DNA from: an uncultured Eubacteriales bacterium | GTDB lineage: Bacteria; Bacillota; Clostridia; Oscillospirales; Acutalibacteraceae | Reading direction: 5' to 3' | NCBI GenBank assembly: GCA_948527295.1 | Contig: CAOSWK010000007.1 | Span: 1 to 42,103 of the forward strand | DNA length: 42,103 nucleotides | In this document: in pieces, positions 15,964 to 24,707 of the stretch | Position numbering within the stretch: the first letter of the stretch is position 1 | Layout of the letters: each line of letters opens with the position of its first letter | The notes under the pieces: generated by a model | Told to the model about the DNA's origin: nothing | The model's database searches: none | The model's input: the letters and a program-made list of their open reading frames with translations, nothing else | Position numbers and translations under genes: made by a program

Positions 15964-16003
15964 AAATCCTTGTTAGAATCGAAGCCCTAACAGAGGATTT
16001 TTT
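15964..16003 (+). terminator. Terminator of the glycan cassette
   Basis: AAATCCT-TGTTAG pairs with CTAACA-AGGATTT (one bulged G) and leads into TTTTTT. Confidence 0.75.
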
Positions 16004-16023
16004 GATATTTTTAAGAGTCTGGT

Positions 16024-16449
16024 TTAAAAACTAATCCGCATGCTAAACACGTTAAACGGCAACGGAGTGCGCATAAAAGTAAACGTGAGCAAAGCAAAAA
16101 TAGAAAACACCGAGGCAATGGCCAGCCAAATCAAGATGGAACGCGAGTATGCCTTTAAATTTTTGTTCGTGTGCCTTTTTAAAGACCAAAAAAAGATGAA
16201 AAACAAATTCACAACGGGGACCATAAACAAAAGCTGAAGAAAAAAGAATTGGGCGGTAGTTAGCGGTTTATTGTATTTATTTTCGCCCGTAGCATCGGGG
16301 TAACCGTTGTCATAAAAATTGCTACTTGGCTGCGTAGCTCCTTTTGCAGGACTCTCTTTTTCTGGAATGCTTAGAGCAAAGCCACAATTAGGGCATATTT
16401 TCGTTTCGGGAGGCAGATCCTTCCCGCAGTTAGTGCAAAACAAGTTCAT
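16024..16449 (-). CDS. Zinc-ribbon membrane protein
   Basis: 141 residues. The N-terminus FCTNCGKDLPPETKICPNCGFAL has the two CxxC pairs of a zinc ribbon (zinc_ribbon_2 type). A polar Ser/Pro/Asn linker follows, then two membrane helices (about residues 66-88 and 103-128) separated by a basic LKRHTNKNLK loop. AAAGGAGGAAT before ATG 16449 fixes the start, although the frame is open further upstream. Proteins of this layout are common in Clostridia and have no established function. Confidence 0.8.
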   Translation of the reverse strand: MNLFCTNCGKDLPPETKICPNCGFALSIPEKESPAKGATQPSSNFYDNGYPDATGENKYNKPLTTAQFFFLQLLFMVPVVNLFFIFFWSLKRHTNKNLKAYSRSILIWLAIASVFSIFALLTFTFMRTPLPFNVFSMRISF

Positions 16450-16560
16450 ATTCCTCCTTTTTGCCTTCTTTTTTATAATTATAGCCTCATGCTTAAAATT
16501 TTTCAACAGAAAAAAATATAAAAAATTGTCTTAAAAAGTAGTTTTCAATGCGAGATTTTG

Positions 16561-16569
16561 TGGTATAAT
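16561..16569 (+). promoter_or_regulatory. Extended -10 promoter of the ECF S component
   Basis: TGGTATAAT at 16561-16569, with only a weak -35 (GTTTTC). The transcript would have a leader of about 25 nt, too short for a riboswitch. Confidence 0.45.
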
Positions 16570-16600
16570 ATCAACAATAAATGTGAAAAGGGTGAAGGTT

Positions 16601-17152
16601 TTGAAAAGATCGAGTACGTATAATCTAGTCATGGCGAGCGTTATGGCCGCGTTTGTTCTTCTTACAACATTTTTGGGGATAACCATTCCAGTCGGCGGCA
16701 CGAATATGACATTTCACCTTGGCAACATAACTTGCTTGCTGGCGGGAATTTTGCTTGGTCCTATTTATGGCGGCTTTGCATCGGCGATCGGATCGGCTAT
16801 TTTCGATATTTTGAACCCAATATACATCTCTTCGCTGCCCTTTACGTTTGTGTTTAAGTTCCTCATGGCGTTCATCTGCGGCACTATCGCGTACAGCAAC
16901 AACAAAAACGGCGAGGACCGCGTTTATAATATAGTCGGCGCAATCAGCGGTAGCCTGGTTTATATGATCCTCCGGGCGATTAAAGCGCTGGTGATAAACT
17001 TATATTTTTTGAACATGGAGCCCCTGACCGCGCTACTGCTGATGATGAGCGGTTTAGTTGTTTCGCTGCTAAAAACGGCGTTTACGGTGGGCGCCGTGGC
17101 GGTGTTGTTCCCGATTATGAGAGAAAAATTAAATGGACGAAACTTGCAATAA
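16601..17152 (+). CDS. ECF transporter S component (substrate-binding membrane protein)
   Basis: About 183 residues with five to six helices. The pattern GGTNMTFHLGNITCLLAGILLGPIYGG, GSAIFDILNP and FVFKFLMAFICG is that of S components of energy-coupling-factor vitamin transporters (PF12822). These bind a vitamin or similar micronutrient and dock onto a shared EcfA-EcfA'-EcfT module, not present here. Substrate cannot be told. TTG 16601 is preferred because AGGGTGAAGG precedes it; an in-frame GTG at 16583 lacks a ribosome site. Confidence 0.85.
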   Translation: MKRSSTYNLVMASVMAAFVLLTTFLGITIPVGGTNMTFHLGNITCLLAGILLGPIYGGFASAIGSAIFDILNPIYISSLPFTFVFKFLMAFICGTIAYSNNKNGEDRVYNIVGAISGSLVYMILRAIKALVINLYFLNMEPLTALLLMMSGLVVSLLKTAFTVGAVAVLFPIMREKLNGRNLQ

Positions 17153-17190
17153 AATATTTTTATTTAAGCAAAAGGCAGGGAGAGACTTAA

Positions 17191-17439
17191 ATGGCGCTAG
17201 ATTATAAATACGATACGCAGCTGCTGATAGAAGGCAACGGTCTTGATGAAGACAATATCCGCGCGCATTTTACGAGCAACTTTGATGGTGATTGCCTTTT
17301 GGTGGTGGGGGACGAAAATTTGATAAAGGTGCATTATCATACCAACCAGCCTTGGCAAGTGCTGGAGTATTGCGCATCTTTGGGAGAAGTTTTTGATATA
17401 GTTATCGAAAACATGGCAAAGCAAGCGCAGTCAATGTGA
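17191..17439 (+). CDS. Stand-alone FakA/YloV-type domain protein (82 aa)
   Basis: The sequence YKYDTQLLIEGNGLDED, GDCLLVVGDENLIKVHYHTNQP and VLEYCASLGEVFDI matches the middle domain of fatty-acid kinase FakA (YloV, DAK2-DegV partner), where the usual text is GDSLVVVGDD-LIKVHVHTNDPG. In FakA this part follows the DAK-L kinase domain; here it is a complete small protein with its own start, ribosome site (GGGAGAG) and terminator, and no kinase domain in the neighbourhood. It could be a regulatory or lipid-protein-binding derivative of FakA. It is 38 bases behind the ECF gene, probably in the same transcript. Confidence 0.75.
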   Translation: MALDYKYDTQLLIEGNGLDEDNIRAHFTSNFDGDCLLVVGDENLIKVHYHTNQPWQVLEYCASLGEVFDIVIENMAKQAQSM

Positions 17440-17450
17440 GCAAAATAAGC

Positions 17451-17495
17451 CACACCCTTAAACTAGAGCGCGCTTAAAGGTGTGATTTTTGTTTT
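17451..17495 (+). terminator. Terminator after the FakA-like small gene
   Basis: CACACC-TTAA pairs with TTAA-GGTGTG and is followed by ATTTTTGTTTT. Confidence 0.8.
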
Positions 17496-17501
17496 AGAAA
17501 T

Positions 17502-18689
17502 TTAGTTTTTATTGAAAATTTTTCGGTTGAATGTGTCCAAAATAACGGCAATTGAACCGTCGCCACAAACGTTGCAAGCCGTACCAAAGCCATCTTGCGC
17601 AACATGCAATGCGATGATTAGCGAAAGCATTGCGCCATCGAAGCCCAAAATAGACTGCAATATGCCAGAGGCCGCCAAGATAGCTCCACAAGGAACCCCA
17701 GGTGCTGCGACCATCATGATGCCTAAGATCATCATAAATGGCAGCATAACTGAAAATTCGATGGGTTTGCCGCTAACGAGCATTACAGCAACCGAGCAAG
17801 CCGTGATAGAAATCACGCTGCCGGAGAGATGTATGGTAGAGCAAAGCGGCAACACGAAGTCTGCGATGCTCGAAGAGACGCCGTTCTTTTTGGAACAGTC
17901 GATGGTTATAGGGATGACGGCGACGGAAGACTGCGTAGCAACGGCAGACAAATAGGCTGGAATCATGTTTTTGAGGAGTTTAACCGGGTTTTTGCGAGCG
18001 ATAATCCCGGCGATAAAATACTGTAAAAACAAAGTGGCGGCATGCAGCACGATTATTGCGACGAAGACCTTGGAGAATACTAAAAGAATTTTAAAAACTT
18101 GGCCCGAGGCCGTCATTTTGGCGAAAATTCCGAGTGCATACAATGGCAACACTGGTACAATCAGCTTTTGCACCATTATATTTATGATTTCGTGGAATTC
18201 ATCGAACACACCTTTTATGTACGTTGATTTTATTGAGGAGATGCCGATTCCGAGGATGAAGGCCAGGATGAGCGCCGGAACAACGTCCATGATTGGCGAG
18301 ATGTTGATTTGCGACAGCTGAGAAAAAACGGACCCGGTGGGGTTTGAGATGGATTCAAAAATATTATTTGGGATGTCGGTTAAAAAGCGGGGAAACAACC
18401 GAGTTGCCGTAAAGTAAGACAAGAACGCCGCACAGACCATAAATATATATGAGATGCAAGTCGTGATGCCAAGCATTTTGCCAGAGGACTCCAAAGAGCT
18501 GATTCCCTTGGTGACAAAGGCGATGATTATAAGCGGAATCGAAAAGTTGAGCAGCTTGCTTATGACTATATTTATCGCGATGAAAAATTCGGTAATTTCG
18601 TATGGCAGAAAAGTTCCGACCAAAACGCCCAGCAAGATCGCCATCACGATTTTTATGAGCAATTTATATTTCTTTAAAAGCAATTTCAT
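17502..18689 (-). CDS. Dicarboxylate/amino acid:cation symporter (DAACS family)
   Basis: 395 residues of the SLC1/GltP-DctA-SstT family, which import glutamate, aspartate, serine or C4-dicarboxylates with Na+ or H+. About eight helices plus re-entrant loops. Recognisable are the Ser-rich loop AVATQSSVAVIPIT (equivalent to the TSSS hairpin), PLCSTIHLSGS and the C-terminal VCGDGSIAVILD. ATG 18689 follows GGAGG at 10 bases and is preferred to an upstream in-frame start. Single gene with its own promoter. Substrate not determined. Confidence 0.92.
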   Translation of the reverse strand: MKLLLKKYKLLIKIVMAILLGVLVGTFLPYEITEFFIAINIVISKLLNFSIPLIIIAFVTKGISSLESSGKMLGITTCISYIFMVCAAFLSYFTATRLFPRFLTDIPNNIFESISNPTGSVFSQLSQINISPIMDVVPALILAFILGIGISSIKSTYIKGVFDEFHEIINIMVQKLIVPVLPLYALGIFAKMTASGQVFKILLVFSKVFVAIIVLHAATLFLQYFIAGIIARKNPVKLLKNMIPAYLSAVATQSSVAVIPITIDCSKKNGVSSSIADFVLPLCSTIHLSGSVISITACSVAVMLVSGKPIEFSVMLPFMMILGIMMVAAPGVPCGAILAASGILQSILGFDGAMLSLIIALHVAQDGFGTACNVCGDGSIAVILDTFNRKIFNKN

Positions 18690-18793
18690 TTTGATAATTC
18701 CTCCAATCTTCAAAAATTACGAGTCGTATTTTAGCCAAGAATGCGAATGCACAGCCAAAACTCAATTAACCCATTTTAAATACATATGAAGGG

Positions 18794-18822
18794 AATATAC
18801 CACATTTTCCACAAAAAGTCAA
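18794..18822 (-). promoter_or_regulatory. Sigma-A promoter of the symporter gene
   Basis: Minus strand TTGACT (18817-18822), 17-bp spacer, TATATT (18794-18799). Confidence 0.75.
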
Positions 18823-18857
18823 ACTTAAGCTTGTAATATTTCTTTAAAAATTATTTA

Positions 18858-18886
18858 TTGACATAATAATTTTTTTGCGGTACACT
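18858..18886 (+). promoter_or_regulatory. Sigma-A promoter of the orphan exported gene
   Basis: TTGACA (18858-18863), 17-bp spacer, TACACT (18881-18886). Confidence 0.6.
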
Positions 18887-18913
18887 TAATATACAAATTT
18901 GAGGAGGAATTTT

Positions 18914-19609
18914 ATGAAAAGAGCACTGACTATTTTACTGGTTTTCGCGTTAAGTATTAGTCAAGTTGGGCAAAGTTGTATAGGAGAAAATGTTAACTCG
19001 GTCGCAGTATCTCAAAAAGAGCAAGGTGAACCTGGAGAAAAAGAAACTAGTCAACAAGAACTAAACGAAAAAGTTTTAGCCAGGCTTAATGAACTTGAAA
19101 CAGAAATCGATAAAGATAAGAAATTTAGTTTAAAAAAAATAGGAGTTAATTTAGTAAAAAATGTTTGCTTGGTCGTAATTGCACTTATTGCATATAATAA
19201 ATTTTTAACGTACCGTATAAAAAGAATTTTAGATACACCACAAAATAAGGAAATTGAAAAGTTATTAAAGGAGTTTAATATTGAAAAGCTTAAAGAAGTA
19301 ATAACTGAAGCTAATATAAAAGCACTTACAGAATGCTTTAAAGAAGCAAATAACCTTATTTGGTATTTAAGATTTAATAAAGACATTGCAGTGGGAATTT
19401 TAAACAAACTATTTGAAGAAATATCGGGTAATCATGGCGACCATGAGATTACTTCGGAAGAAAAGAAGAAGTTTTTAGATTTTTTGAAAAAGATTCAGGT
19501 GATATTTTCCGAAGGAAACGTAAAAAAATTAAAAAATTTTAATAAAAAAGAGGCAGAACAAATCTGTATGTTAGCAGCTGGCTTTGAAAATCAACTTAAT
19601 GGAAAATAA
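18914..19609 (+). CDS. AT-rich orphan exported or membrane protein with coiled-coil propensity
   Basis: 231 residues from ATG 18914, which follows GAGGAGG. A signal peptide (MKRALTILLVFALSISQ) is followed by a Glu/Gln-rich spacer and a heptad-like charged stretch (about 45-75). A second hydrophobic helix lies at about 82-100 (NLVKNVCLVVIALIAYN), then a long Lys/Glu-rich helical tail (KEIEKLLKEFNIEKLKEV). No domain is recognised. The base composition is clearly more AT-rich than its neighbours (core genes on both sides), and it has its own promoter and terminator, which suggests a laterally acquired or orphan gene inserted between core operons. Confidence 0.65.
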   Translation: MKRALTILLVFALSISQVGQSCIGENVNSVAVSQKEQGEPGEKETSQQELNEKVLARLNELETEIDKDKKFSLKKIGVNLVKNVCLVVIALIAYNKFLTYRIKRILDTPQNKEIEKLLKEFNIEKLKEVITEANIKALTECFKEANNLIWYLRFNKDIAVGILNKLFEEISGNHGDHEITSEEKKKFLDFLKKIQVIFSEGNVKKLKNFNKKEAEQICMLAAGFENQLNGK

Positions 19610-19622
19610 TTTATAGTTAAAT

Positions 19623-19657
19623 AAAAATGGGTAGGCTTTAATTGGCCTACCATTTTT
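19623..19657 (+). terminator. Terminator after the orphan exported gene
   Basis: AAAAATGG-GTAGGC pairs with GCCTACCATTTTT (one bulged G), ending in a T run. Confidence 0.8.
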
Positions 19658-19690
19658 GCTGTTTTAATGCTGGTTAACTTTTATGCATGC

Positions 19691-19719
19691 TTGAAAAAGT
19701 TTGTTCAAAATGATAAAAT
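19691..19719 (+). promoter_or_regulatory. Sigma-A promoter of recJ-rel-MBL
   Basis: TTGAAA (19691-19696), 17-bp spacer, TAAAAT (19714-19719). Confidence 0.75.
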
Positions 19720-19736
19720 TAACTGGATTTTAAACG

Positions 19737-21803
19737 ATGAAGTGGGTGCGCGTTTTGAAACTGAAAAACTGGAGCCTGTCGGCCCTTAACAAAGCCAACG
19801 CTGAGCAGATAGCCTGCGAAAATGACATACCTTATTTTTTAGCGATGATGCTAGATGTGCGGCACGTTGTGGACCAAAAGGAAATCGCAGAGCTGCTTTT
19901 GGACGAGGCTGAGTTTTCGGACCCATTTGAGTTTATGGACATGGACAAAGCTGTTGCGCGGGTCAAGACTGCGATTGATAGCTATGAGAAAATCTGCGTT
20001 TATGGGGATTACGATGCGGATGGCGTTACTTCGACGGCTTTGATGTATTTGTATCTGGAGAATTGCGGCGCGAACGTGACTTATTATATTCCGGATAGAA
20101 ACGGCGAGGGTTATGGCTTGAACGTCGCTGCGATTGATAAGCTCCGTGACGAGGGCGTTTCGCTGATTATCACGGTTGACAACGGGATTTCGGCTTTTAA
20201 CGAGGTTGCGCACGCGAAGTCTTTGTGGATTGACACGGTTATCACGGATCACCACCAGCCGCCAGAAATTTTGCCAGACGCAGTTGCTGTGGTTGACCCG
20301 CACAGAAGTGGCTGCCAAAGTGCGTTTAAAGATTTGGCGGGGGTCGGCGTGGTTTTTAAGCTGATTTGCGCTTTGGAGGGCCCGTCGGCGGACGTTGAAT
20401 TCGTTTTGGAGAATTATTCGGACTTGATTTTAATCGGCACTATTGGCGACGTTGTCCCGCTGACTGGGGAGAATCGAGCTCTGGTGAAGAAAGGGCTGCG
20501 GTACATTAAAAACACGAATAATTTTGGGGTGCAAGAGATTTTGAACATGGCAAAGCTTGCCGACAAGCCCGTCAGTTCTGCGAGTGTGGCTTTTAGTGTG
20601 GTGCCGAGGATTAATGCGGCGGGGCGGTTGAGCTCTGCTGGCAAGTTGGTGGAGCTGTTGACGACTGAAGACCTAGCAAAAGCTCAAGAGATCGCCATTT
20701 TAGTGGAAAACGATAACATTACGCGCAAAGAGATTGAAAATGAGATTCTGTTGCAGGCAGAGGCGCTTTTGAAAAGTGAGCCAGAGCGGGTTTATCAACG
20801 GGTGCTAATTGTTGAAGGAGAGGGCTGGCATCCGGGTGTTATTGGGATTGTTGCGGCGAGGTTGCTAGAAAGATACGGCAAACCGACTGTTGTGATCTCT
20901 CTTATGGGCGATGTTGCTCGAGGATCGTGCCGGAGCGTGGAGGGATTCTCTTTATATGAGGCGATTAAAAGCTGCAGCGAGTATTTGATTAGGTTCGGCG
21001 GGCATCCGCTGGCTGCAGGGTTTGAGCTGAAGTCTTTGGATTTAGCGCGGTTTAAGGGCGATATTAACAGTTTTGCCAAGAATTTTGGCGAGATGCCGTG
21101 CTTAAATTTAAACATAGACTGCAAGCTGAATCCAGAGGCCATCAGCTTGGACTTGGTCGATCAGCTGGCGCCCATGGCGCCCTTTGGTAAGGATAACCCC
21201 GAATTTACCTTTGGGCTTTACAGTATGAAAATTTGCGATATTAAATTTGTGGGCGCGGAGAAAAATCATCTGCGGCTGACGGTGAGTCGCGGAAGTCAAC
21301 AGATTTCCGCTGTTAAATTTTTTATAACTCAGCAAGAATTCTGCTACGAGCTGGGCGATGAAATTGATATTGCGGTTAAGTTGTCAAAGTCGCAGTACAA
21401 GGGGCAAGACAACTTGACTTTGGTCATTGAGGACATCAAATTTTCGGCTGTGGATAATAAGGTTTTGATCGATGAACAGCGGATTTATGAAGCAGTTAAG
21501 AGGAATGAGCCGGTTGCGGCGGATGTTTTGCAGCGACATATCCCTAGTCGAGATGATTTTTCGGCTCTATACAGATTTTTGAAGGCAAAAAGCCCGATTA
21601 ATGTGGATATATCGGTGCTTTGTTATAGATTGAGAAATTTTAACATCAGCTTGTGCAAGCTGCTTTTTATGCTGGATGCTATGTCGGAATGCGGGCTTAT
21701 AACTGTTTGCGCGAACGCGGATGTGTATTTTATTGAGGTGTGCGCGGTGAGTGGCAAGGTGGACCTTGAATCTTCGGGGGTTATGAAAATTTTGAGGAAA
21801 TGA
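19737..21803 (+). CDS. recJ: Single-stranded-DNA-specific exonuclease RecJ
   Basis: 688-residue DHH-family 5'-3' exonuclease acting in recombination and mismatch/base-excision repair. Motif I YGDYDADGVTSTALMY (about 86), the VTVDNGISA-type segment, TDHHQPP (the DHH motif), GVGVVFKL and the DHHA1 signature RFGGHPLAAGFEL are all present. The OB-like part (PFGKDNPEF, then VGAEKNHLRL) and the C-terminal wHTH-like extension seen in Firmicutes follow. Ribosome site is weak for ATG 19737. rel starts 9 bases after the stop, so the two are cotranscribed. Confidence 0.96.
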   Translation: MKWVRVLKLKNWSLSALNKANAEQIACENDIPYFLAMMLDVRHVVDQKEIAELLLDEAEFSDPFEFMDMDKAVARVKTAIDSYEKICVYGDYDADGVTSTALMYLYLENCGANVTYYIPDRNGEGYGLNVAAIDKLRDEGVSLIITVDNGISAFNEVAHAKSLWIDTVITDHHQPPEILPDAVAVVDPHRSGCQSAFKDLAGVGVVFKLICALEGPSADVEFVLENYSDLILIGTIGDVVPLTGENRALVKKGLRYIKNTNNFGVQEILNMAKLADKPVSSASVAFSVVPRINAAGRLSSAGKLVELLTTEDLAKAQEIAILVENDNITRKEIENEILLQAEALLKSEPERVYQRVLIVEGEGWHPGVIGIVAARLLERYGKPTVVISLMGDVARGSCRSVEGFSLYEAIKSCSEYLIRFGGHPLAAGFELKSLDLARFKGDINSFAKNFGEMPCLNLNIDCKLNPEAISLDLVDQLAPMAPFGKDNPEFTFGLYSMKICDIKFVGAEKNHLRLTVSRGSQQISAVKFFITQQEFCYELGDEIDIAVKLSKSQYKGQDNLTLVIEDIKFSAVDNKVLIDEQRIYEAVKRNEPVAADVLQRHIPSRDDFSALYRFLKAKSPINVDISVLCYRLRNFNISLCKLLFMLDAMSECGLITVCANADVYFIEVCAVSGKVDLESSGVMKILRK

Positions 21804-21812
21804 GACGGTTGA

Positions 21813-24008
21813 ATGAAGGCTTTTTATAACGATTACGAGCAGCTGAAAGAGGATATGGCGACTTGTAACAAAAGTTTTGATTTGGAGCTGATTGACAAAG
21901 CCTACAATGCGGCGATTAAGGCGCATGAGTCGCAGAAGCGTGTGTCGGGGATTCCTTATATTCTGCACCCGACGTCGGTTGCGTGCATCTTGGTGGAGCT
22001 GGGCATGGACACGCAGTCCATTGTTGCGGCGCTTTTGCACGACGTTGTTGAGGACACCTCTTACACCATTTCGGACATAGAAAAGGCCTTTGGGTCGGAG
22101 ATTGCCAATTTGGTTGACGGCGTTACGAAGCTTGAGAAGATCCCGTTTTTTTCGCAAGAAGAGCAGCAGGCCGAAAATTTTAGAAAGATGCTCATAGCCA
22201 TGTCGGAAGATATCCGGGTTATAATTATAAAGCTTGCCGACAGACTGCACAATATGCGGACGATTGACTGCTTGGACCCTCAGAAAAGGCGCGACAAAGC
22301 CCGCGAAAACATGGATGTCTATGCTCCGATCGCGCACCGGTTGGGAATTCGGATGATAAAGGAGGAACTGGAGGATTTATCGCTGAAGTACCTTGACCCG
22401 ATTGCGTACAAGGAGATCGAGGATGAGCTGGAGCTCGGAAAGGACGACCGGGAGCACCTTTTGGCGATTATAAAGGGGCGGATAGAGCAAAAACTGGCGC
22501 CGGTTATAAAGGACTTGCATCTGGAGGGCCGCGTGAAGAGCATTAATGGAATATATCGCAAGATGTTTATTAAGAATCACCTTATGGAGGAGATTTACGA
22601 CATTTACGCGGTGCGCGTGATTGTGGACACTGTTGCGGACTGCTACAACACTCTGGGCGTTATTCACGAGGCTTTTCAGCCGATTCCTAACCGGTTTAAA
22701 GATTATATCTCTACACCGAAGCCAAACATGTATCAGTCGCTGCACACCACGGTTATTGGCAAAGAGGGAATCCCCTTCGAAGTCCAGATACGGACGTGGG
22801 AGATGCATCATACGGCGGAATACGGCGTTGCGGCCCACTGGAAGTATAAACTTGGCCTTAAGGGGCACAAGGATCCGCTTGAGGACAGCTTGCTTTGGAT
22901 CCGAAATATGCTTGAGAATCAGAGCGAAAACGGCGATGCTGGCGATATCGTTAGGATGATAAAGTCGGACTTGGTGCCGGAGGAAGTTTTTGTTCTGACA
23001 CCGAGGGGAGACGTTATAAATCTGCCGATGGGCGCCACGGTGATAGATTTTGCGTACGCGATACACACAGAAGTTGGGAATCATATGGTGGGCGCGAAGG
23101 TGGACAAACGGATAGTTCCGATTGATTATCGGGTGAAGACGGGGCAGATTGTCGAGGTTTTGACGACGAAGGAGAGAGGGCGCGGGCCGAGCAGAGACTG
23201 GCTGAAGATTGTTAAGACGAGCGAGGCAAGAAGTAAGATCCGGCAATGGTTTAAGCGTGAGCGCCGCGAAGAGAATTTGATTCAAGGAAAAGGCGAGGTA
23301 GAAAGAGAGTTTGAACGGGTTGGAATTAGGCTAAGCGAAGCGAAATTGAAGGAGTTTTTGCTGCGTGTTGCTAAGAAGCATCGGTATGAGACGGTAGAGA
23401 AATTTTACGAAGCGGTGGGCTATGGCGGAATTTTGCTGAGCCGCATAATGCCGCAGGTCAAGGATGAGTATAATAAACTGAAGCTTAAGGACAAGGCCTT
23501 GGCGGAGGAAAATTTGCTGGCCAAAAAGACCACGACCACTGCTAGCAAAAAGCCGAAGGCAAAGGGCGTGGTTATTGACGGGATTGACAATTGTCTTGTA
23601 AAATTCTCTAAGTGCTGCAATCCTATCCCTGGCGACGAGATTATCGGCTTCATTACCAGGGGGACGGGGGTTTCTTTGCACAAACGTAACTGCTTTAATG
23701 TGCCGGAGGACATCAAAAAGTCTGCCGAGCCCGACAGATGGGTGAGCGCGCACTGGGCAAATGGCTCTAAAGAAGAGTTTAACTCGGATATAAAGATTTT
23801 GGCTATTGACAAGGCCAGTATAATCGCGGAAATTACCATGCAGATTTCTTATATGCATGTGGAGATACAGTCGTTCAAGCTTAACAAGGTTAAGGACGGT
23901 CGGTCTCGAATTTACATGTCCATATTGGTCAAGAACATGGAGCATTTGAAGTCGGTGATGGCGAAAATTTCAAAAATAAATGGCGTAATATCGGTCGAAA
24001 GGTCATAA
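21813..24008 (+). CDS. rel: Bifunctional (p)ppGpp synthetase/hydrolase Rel
   Basis: 731 residues. The HD hydrolase domain has the intact LLHDVVEDT (H86-D87), indicating ppGpp hydrolysis. The synthetase domain contains YDIYAVRVIVD and TPKPNMYQSLHTTV, the regions for pyrophosphate transfer. The TGS domain (VFVLTPRGDVINLPMGATVIDFAY) and a C-terminal zinc-finger/ACT region (KCCNPIPGDEI ... ISYMHVEIQSF) complete the long Rel layout. It governs the stringent response at the ribosome. MBL hydrolase follows after 20 bases. Confidence 0.97.
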   Translation: MKAFYNDYEQLKEDMATCNKSFDLELIDKAYNAAIKAHESQKRVSGIPYILHPTSVACILVELGMDTQSIVAALLHDVVEDTSYTISDIEKAFGSEIANLVDGVTKLEKIPFFSQEEQQAENFRKMLIAMSEDIRVIIIKLADRLHNMRTIDCLDPQKRRDKARENMDVYAPIAHRLGIRMIKEELEDLSLKYLDPIAYKEIEDELELGKDDREHLLAIIKGRIEQKLAPVIKDLHLEGRVKSINGIYRKMFIKNHLMEEIYDIYAVRVIVDTVADCYNTLGVIHEAFQPIPNRFKDYISTPKPNMYQSLHTTVIGKEGIPFEVQIRTWEMHHTAEYGVAAHWKYKLGLKGHKDPLEDSLLWIRNMLENQSENGDAGDIVRMIKSDLVPEEVFVLTPRGDVINLPMGATVIDFAYAIHTEVGNHMVGAKVDKRIVPIDYRVKTGQIVEVLTTKERGRGPSRDWLKIVKTSEARSKIRQWFKRERREENLIQGKGEVEREFERVGIRLSEAKLKEFLLRVAKKHRYETVEKFYEAVGYGGILLSRIMPQVKDEYNKLKLKDKALAEENLLAKKTTTTASKKPKAKGVVIDGIDNCLVKFSKCCNPIPGDEIIGFITRGTGVSLHKRNCFNVPEDIKKSAEPDRWVSAHWANGSKEEFNSDIKILAIDKASIIAEITMQISYMHVEIQSFKLNKVKDGRSRIYMSILVKNMEHLKSVMAKISKINGVISVERS

Positions 24009-24028
24009 TAAAAAGGGGACGCATTTTT

Positions 24029-24649
24029 ATGGTAGCTGTGAAAATTTTTAAGGTGGGGCCGCTGGAGACAAATTGCTATTTGGTGACGGATGCTAGCACG
24101 AAAAAGTCTGCGATTATAGATCCGGGTGGGATTTCTGCGAAGCTGGATGAGGCAATTAATGCGGTGGACGTTGAGAATATCGAGTATATCCTCATGACGC
24201 ACGGGCACTTTGACCACATAAGAAAGGCGCCAAGGTACAAGAAGCTAACGGGGGCAACGCTGGCGATAGGCAAAAGCGAAGCGGAGTTTACTAAAGACAG
24301 GCACCTTAATCTTTGCCGAATCCCGATGGAGGCGTTTGAAGCGGACGTTTTGCTAAACGACGGGGACTTTATTAAACTGGGCGATTTGAGCGTACAGGTG
24401 ATTGAGACGCCCGGACATACTAGGGGAGGCGTCTGCTTTGTTGCTGGAGACTGCATTTTTACTGGCGACACGATTATGAAGGGGACGTTTGGTCGGTGCG
24501 ACCTAGAGACAGGCGACTTTGAGCAAATGGGCAAGTCTTTAGAGAAGATTTTTGCGCTGCCGGGTGATTATAAAATTTACCCCGGGCACGGCGAGACGTC
24601 TACATTGGCCGCGGAGAGAGCGAATAATTCATATAACAAGAGGGTTTGA
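24029..24649 (+). CDS. MBL-fold hydrolase (glyoxalase II/YqgX-like)
   Basis: 206-residue metallo-beta-lactamase-fold protein with THGHFDHI (the HxHxDH metal site), ETPGHTRGGVCF, GDTIMKGTFGRCDLETGD and the terminal YPGHGETSTLAAE. This is the YqgX/GloB-like short form often found behind rel in Firmicutes. Likely a thioesterase-type or general detoxifying hydrolase; substrate unknown. AAAAGGGGA precedes ATG. Confidence 0.92.
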   Translation: MVAVKIFKVGPLETNCYLVTDASTKKSAIIDPGGISAKLDEAINAVDVENIEYILMTHGHFDHIRKAPRYKKLTGATLAIGKSEAEFTKDRHLNLCRIPMEAFEADVLLNDGDFIKLGDLSVQVIETPGHTRGGVCFVAGDCIFTGDTIMKGTFGRCDLETGDFEQMGKSLEKIFALPGDYKIYPGHGETSTLAAERANNSYNKRV

Positions 24650-24707
24650 AATATATTAGAAGGCGCGGGGTGCGCGCAGATTATGAAGAAGACGAGGTGT
24701 AGTTTTT

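Noticed and set aside
22377..23285. 302-codon minus-strand frame opposite rel
   Set aside because: Shadow of rel; basic and low-complexity without motifs.
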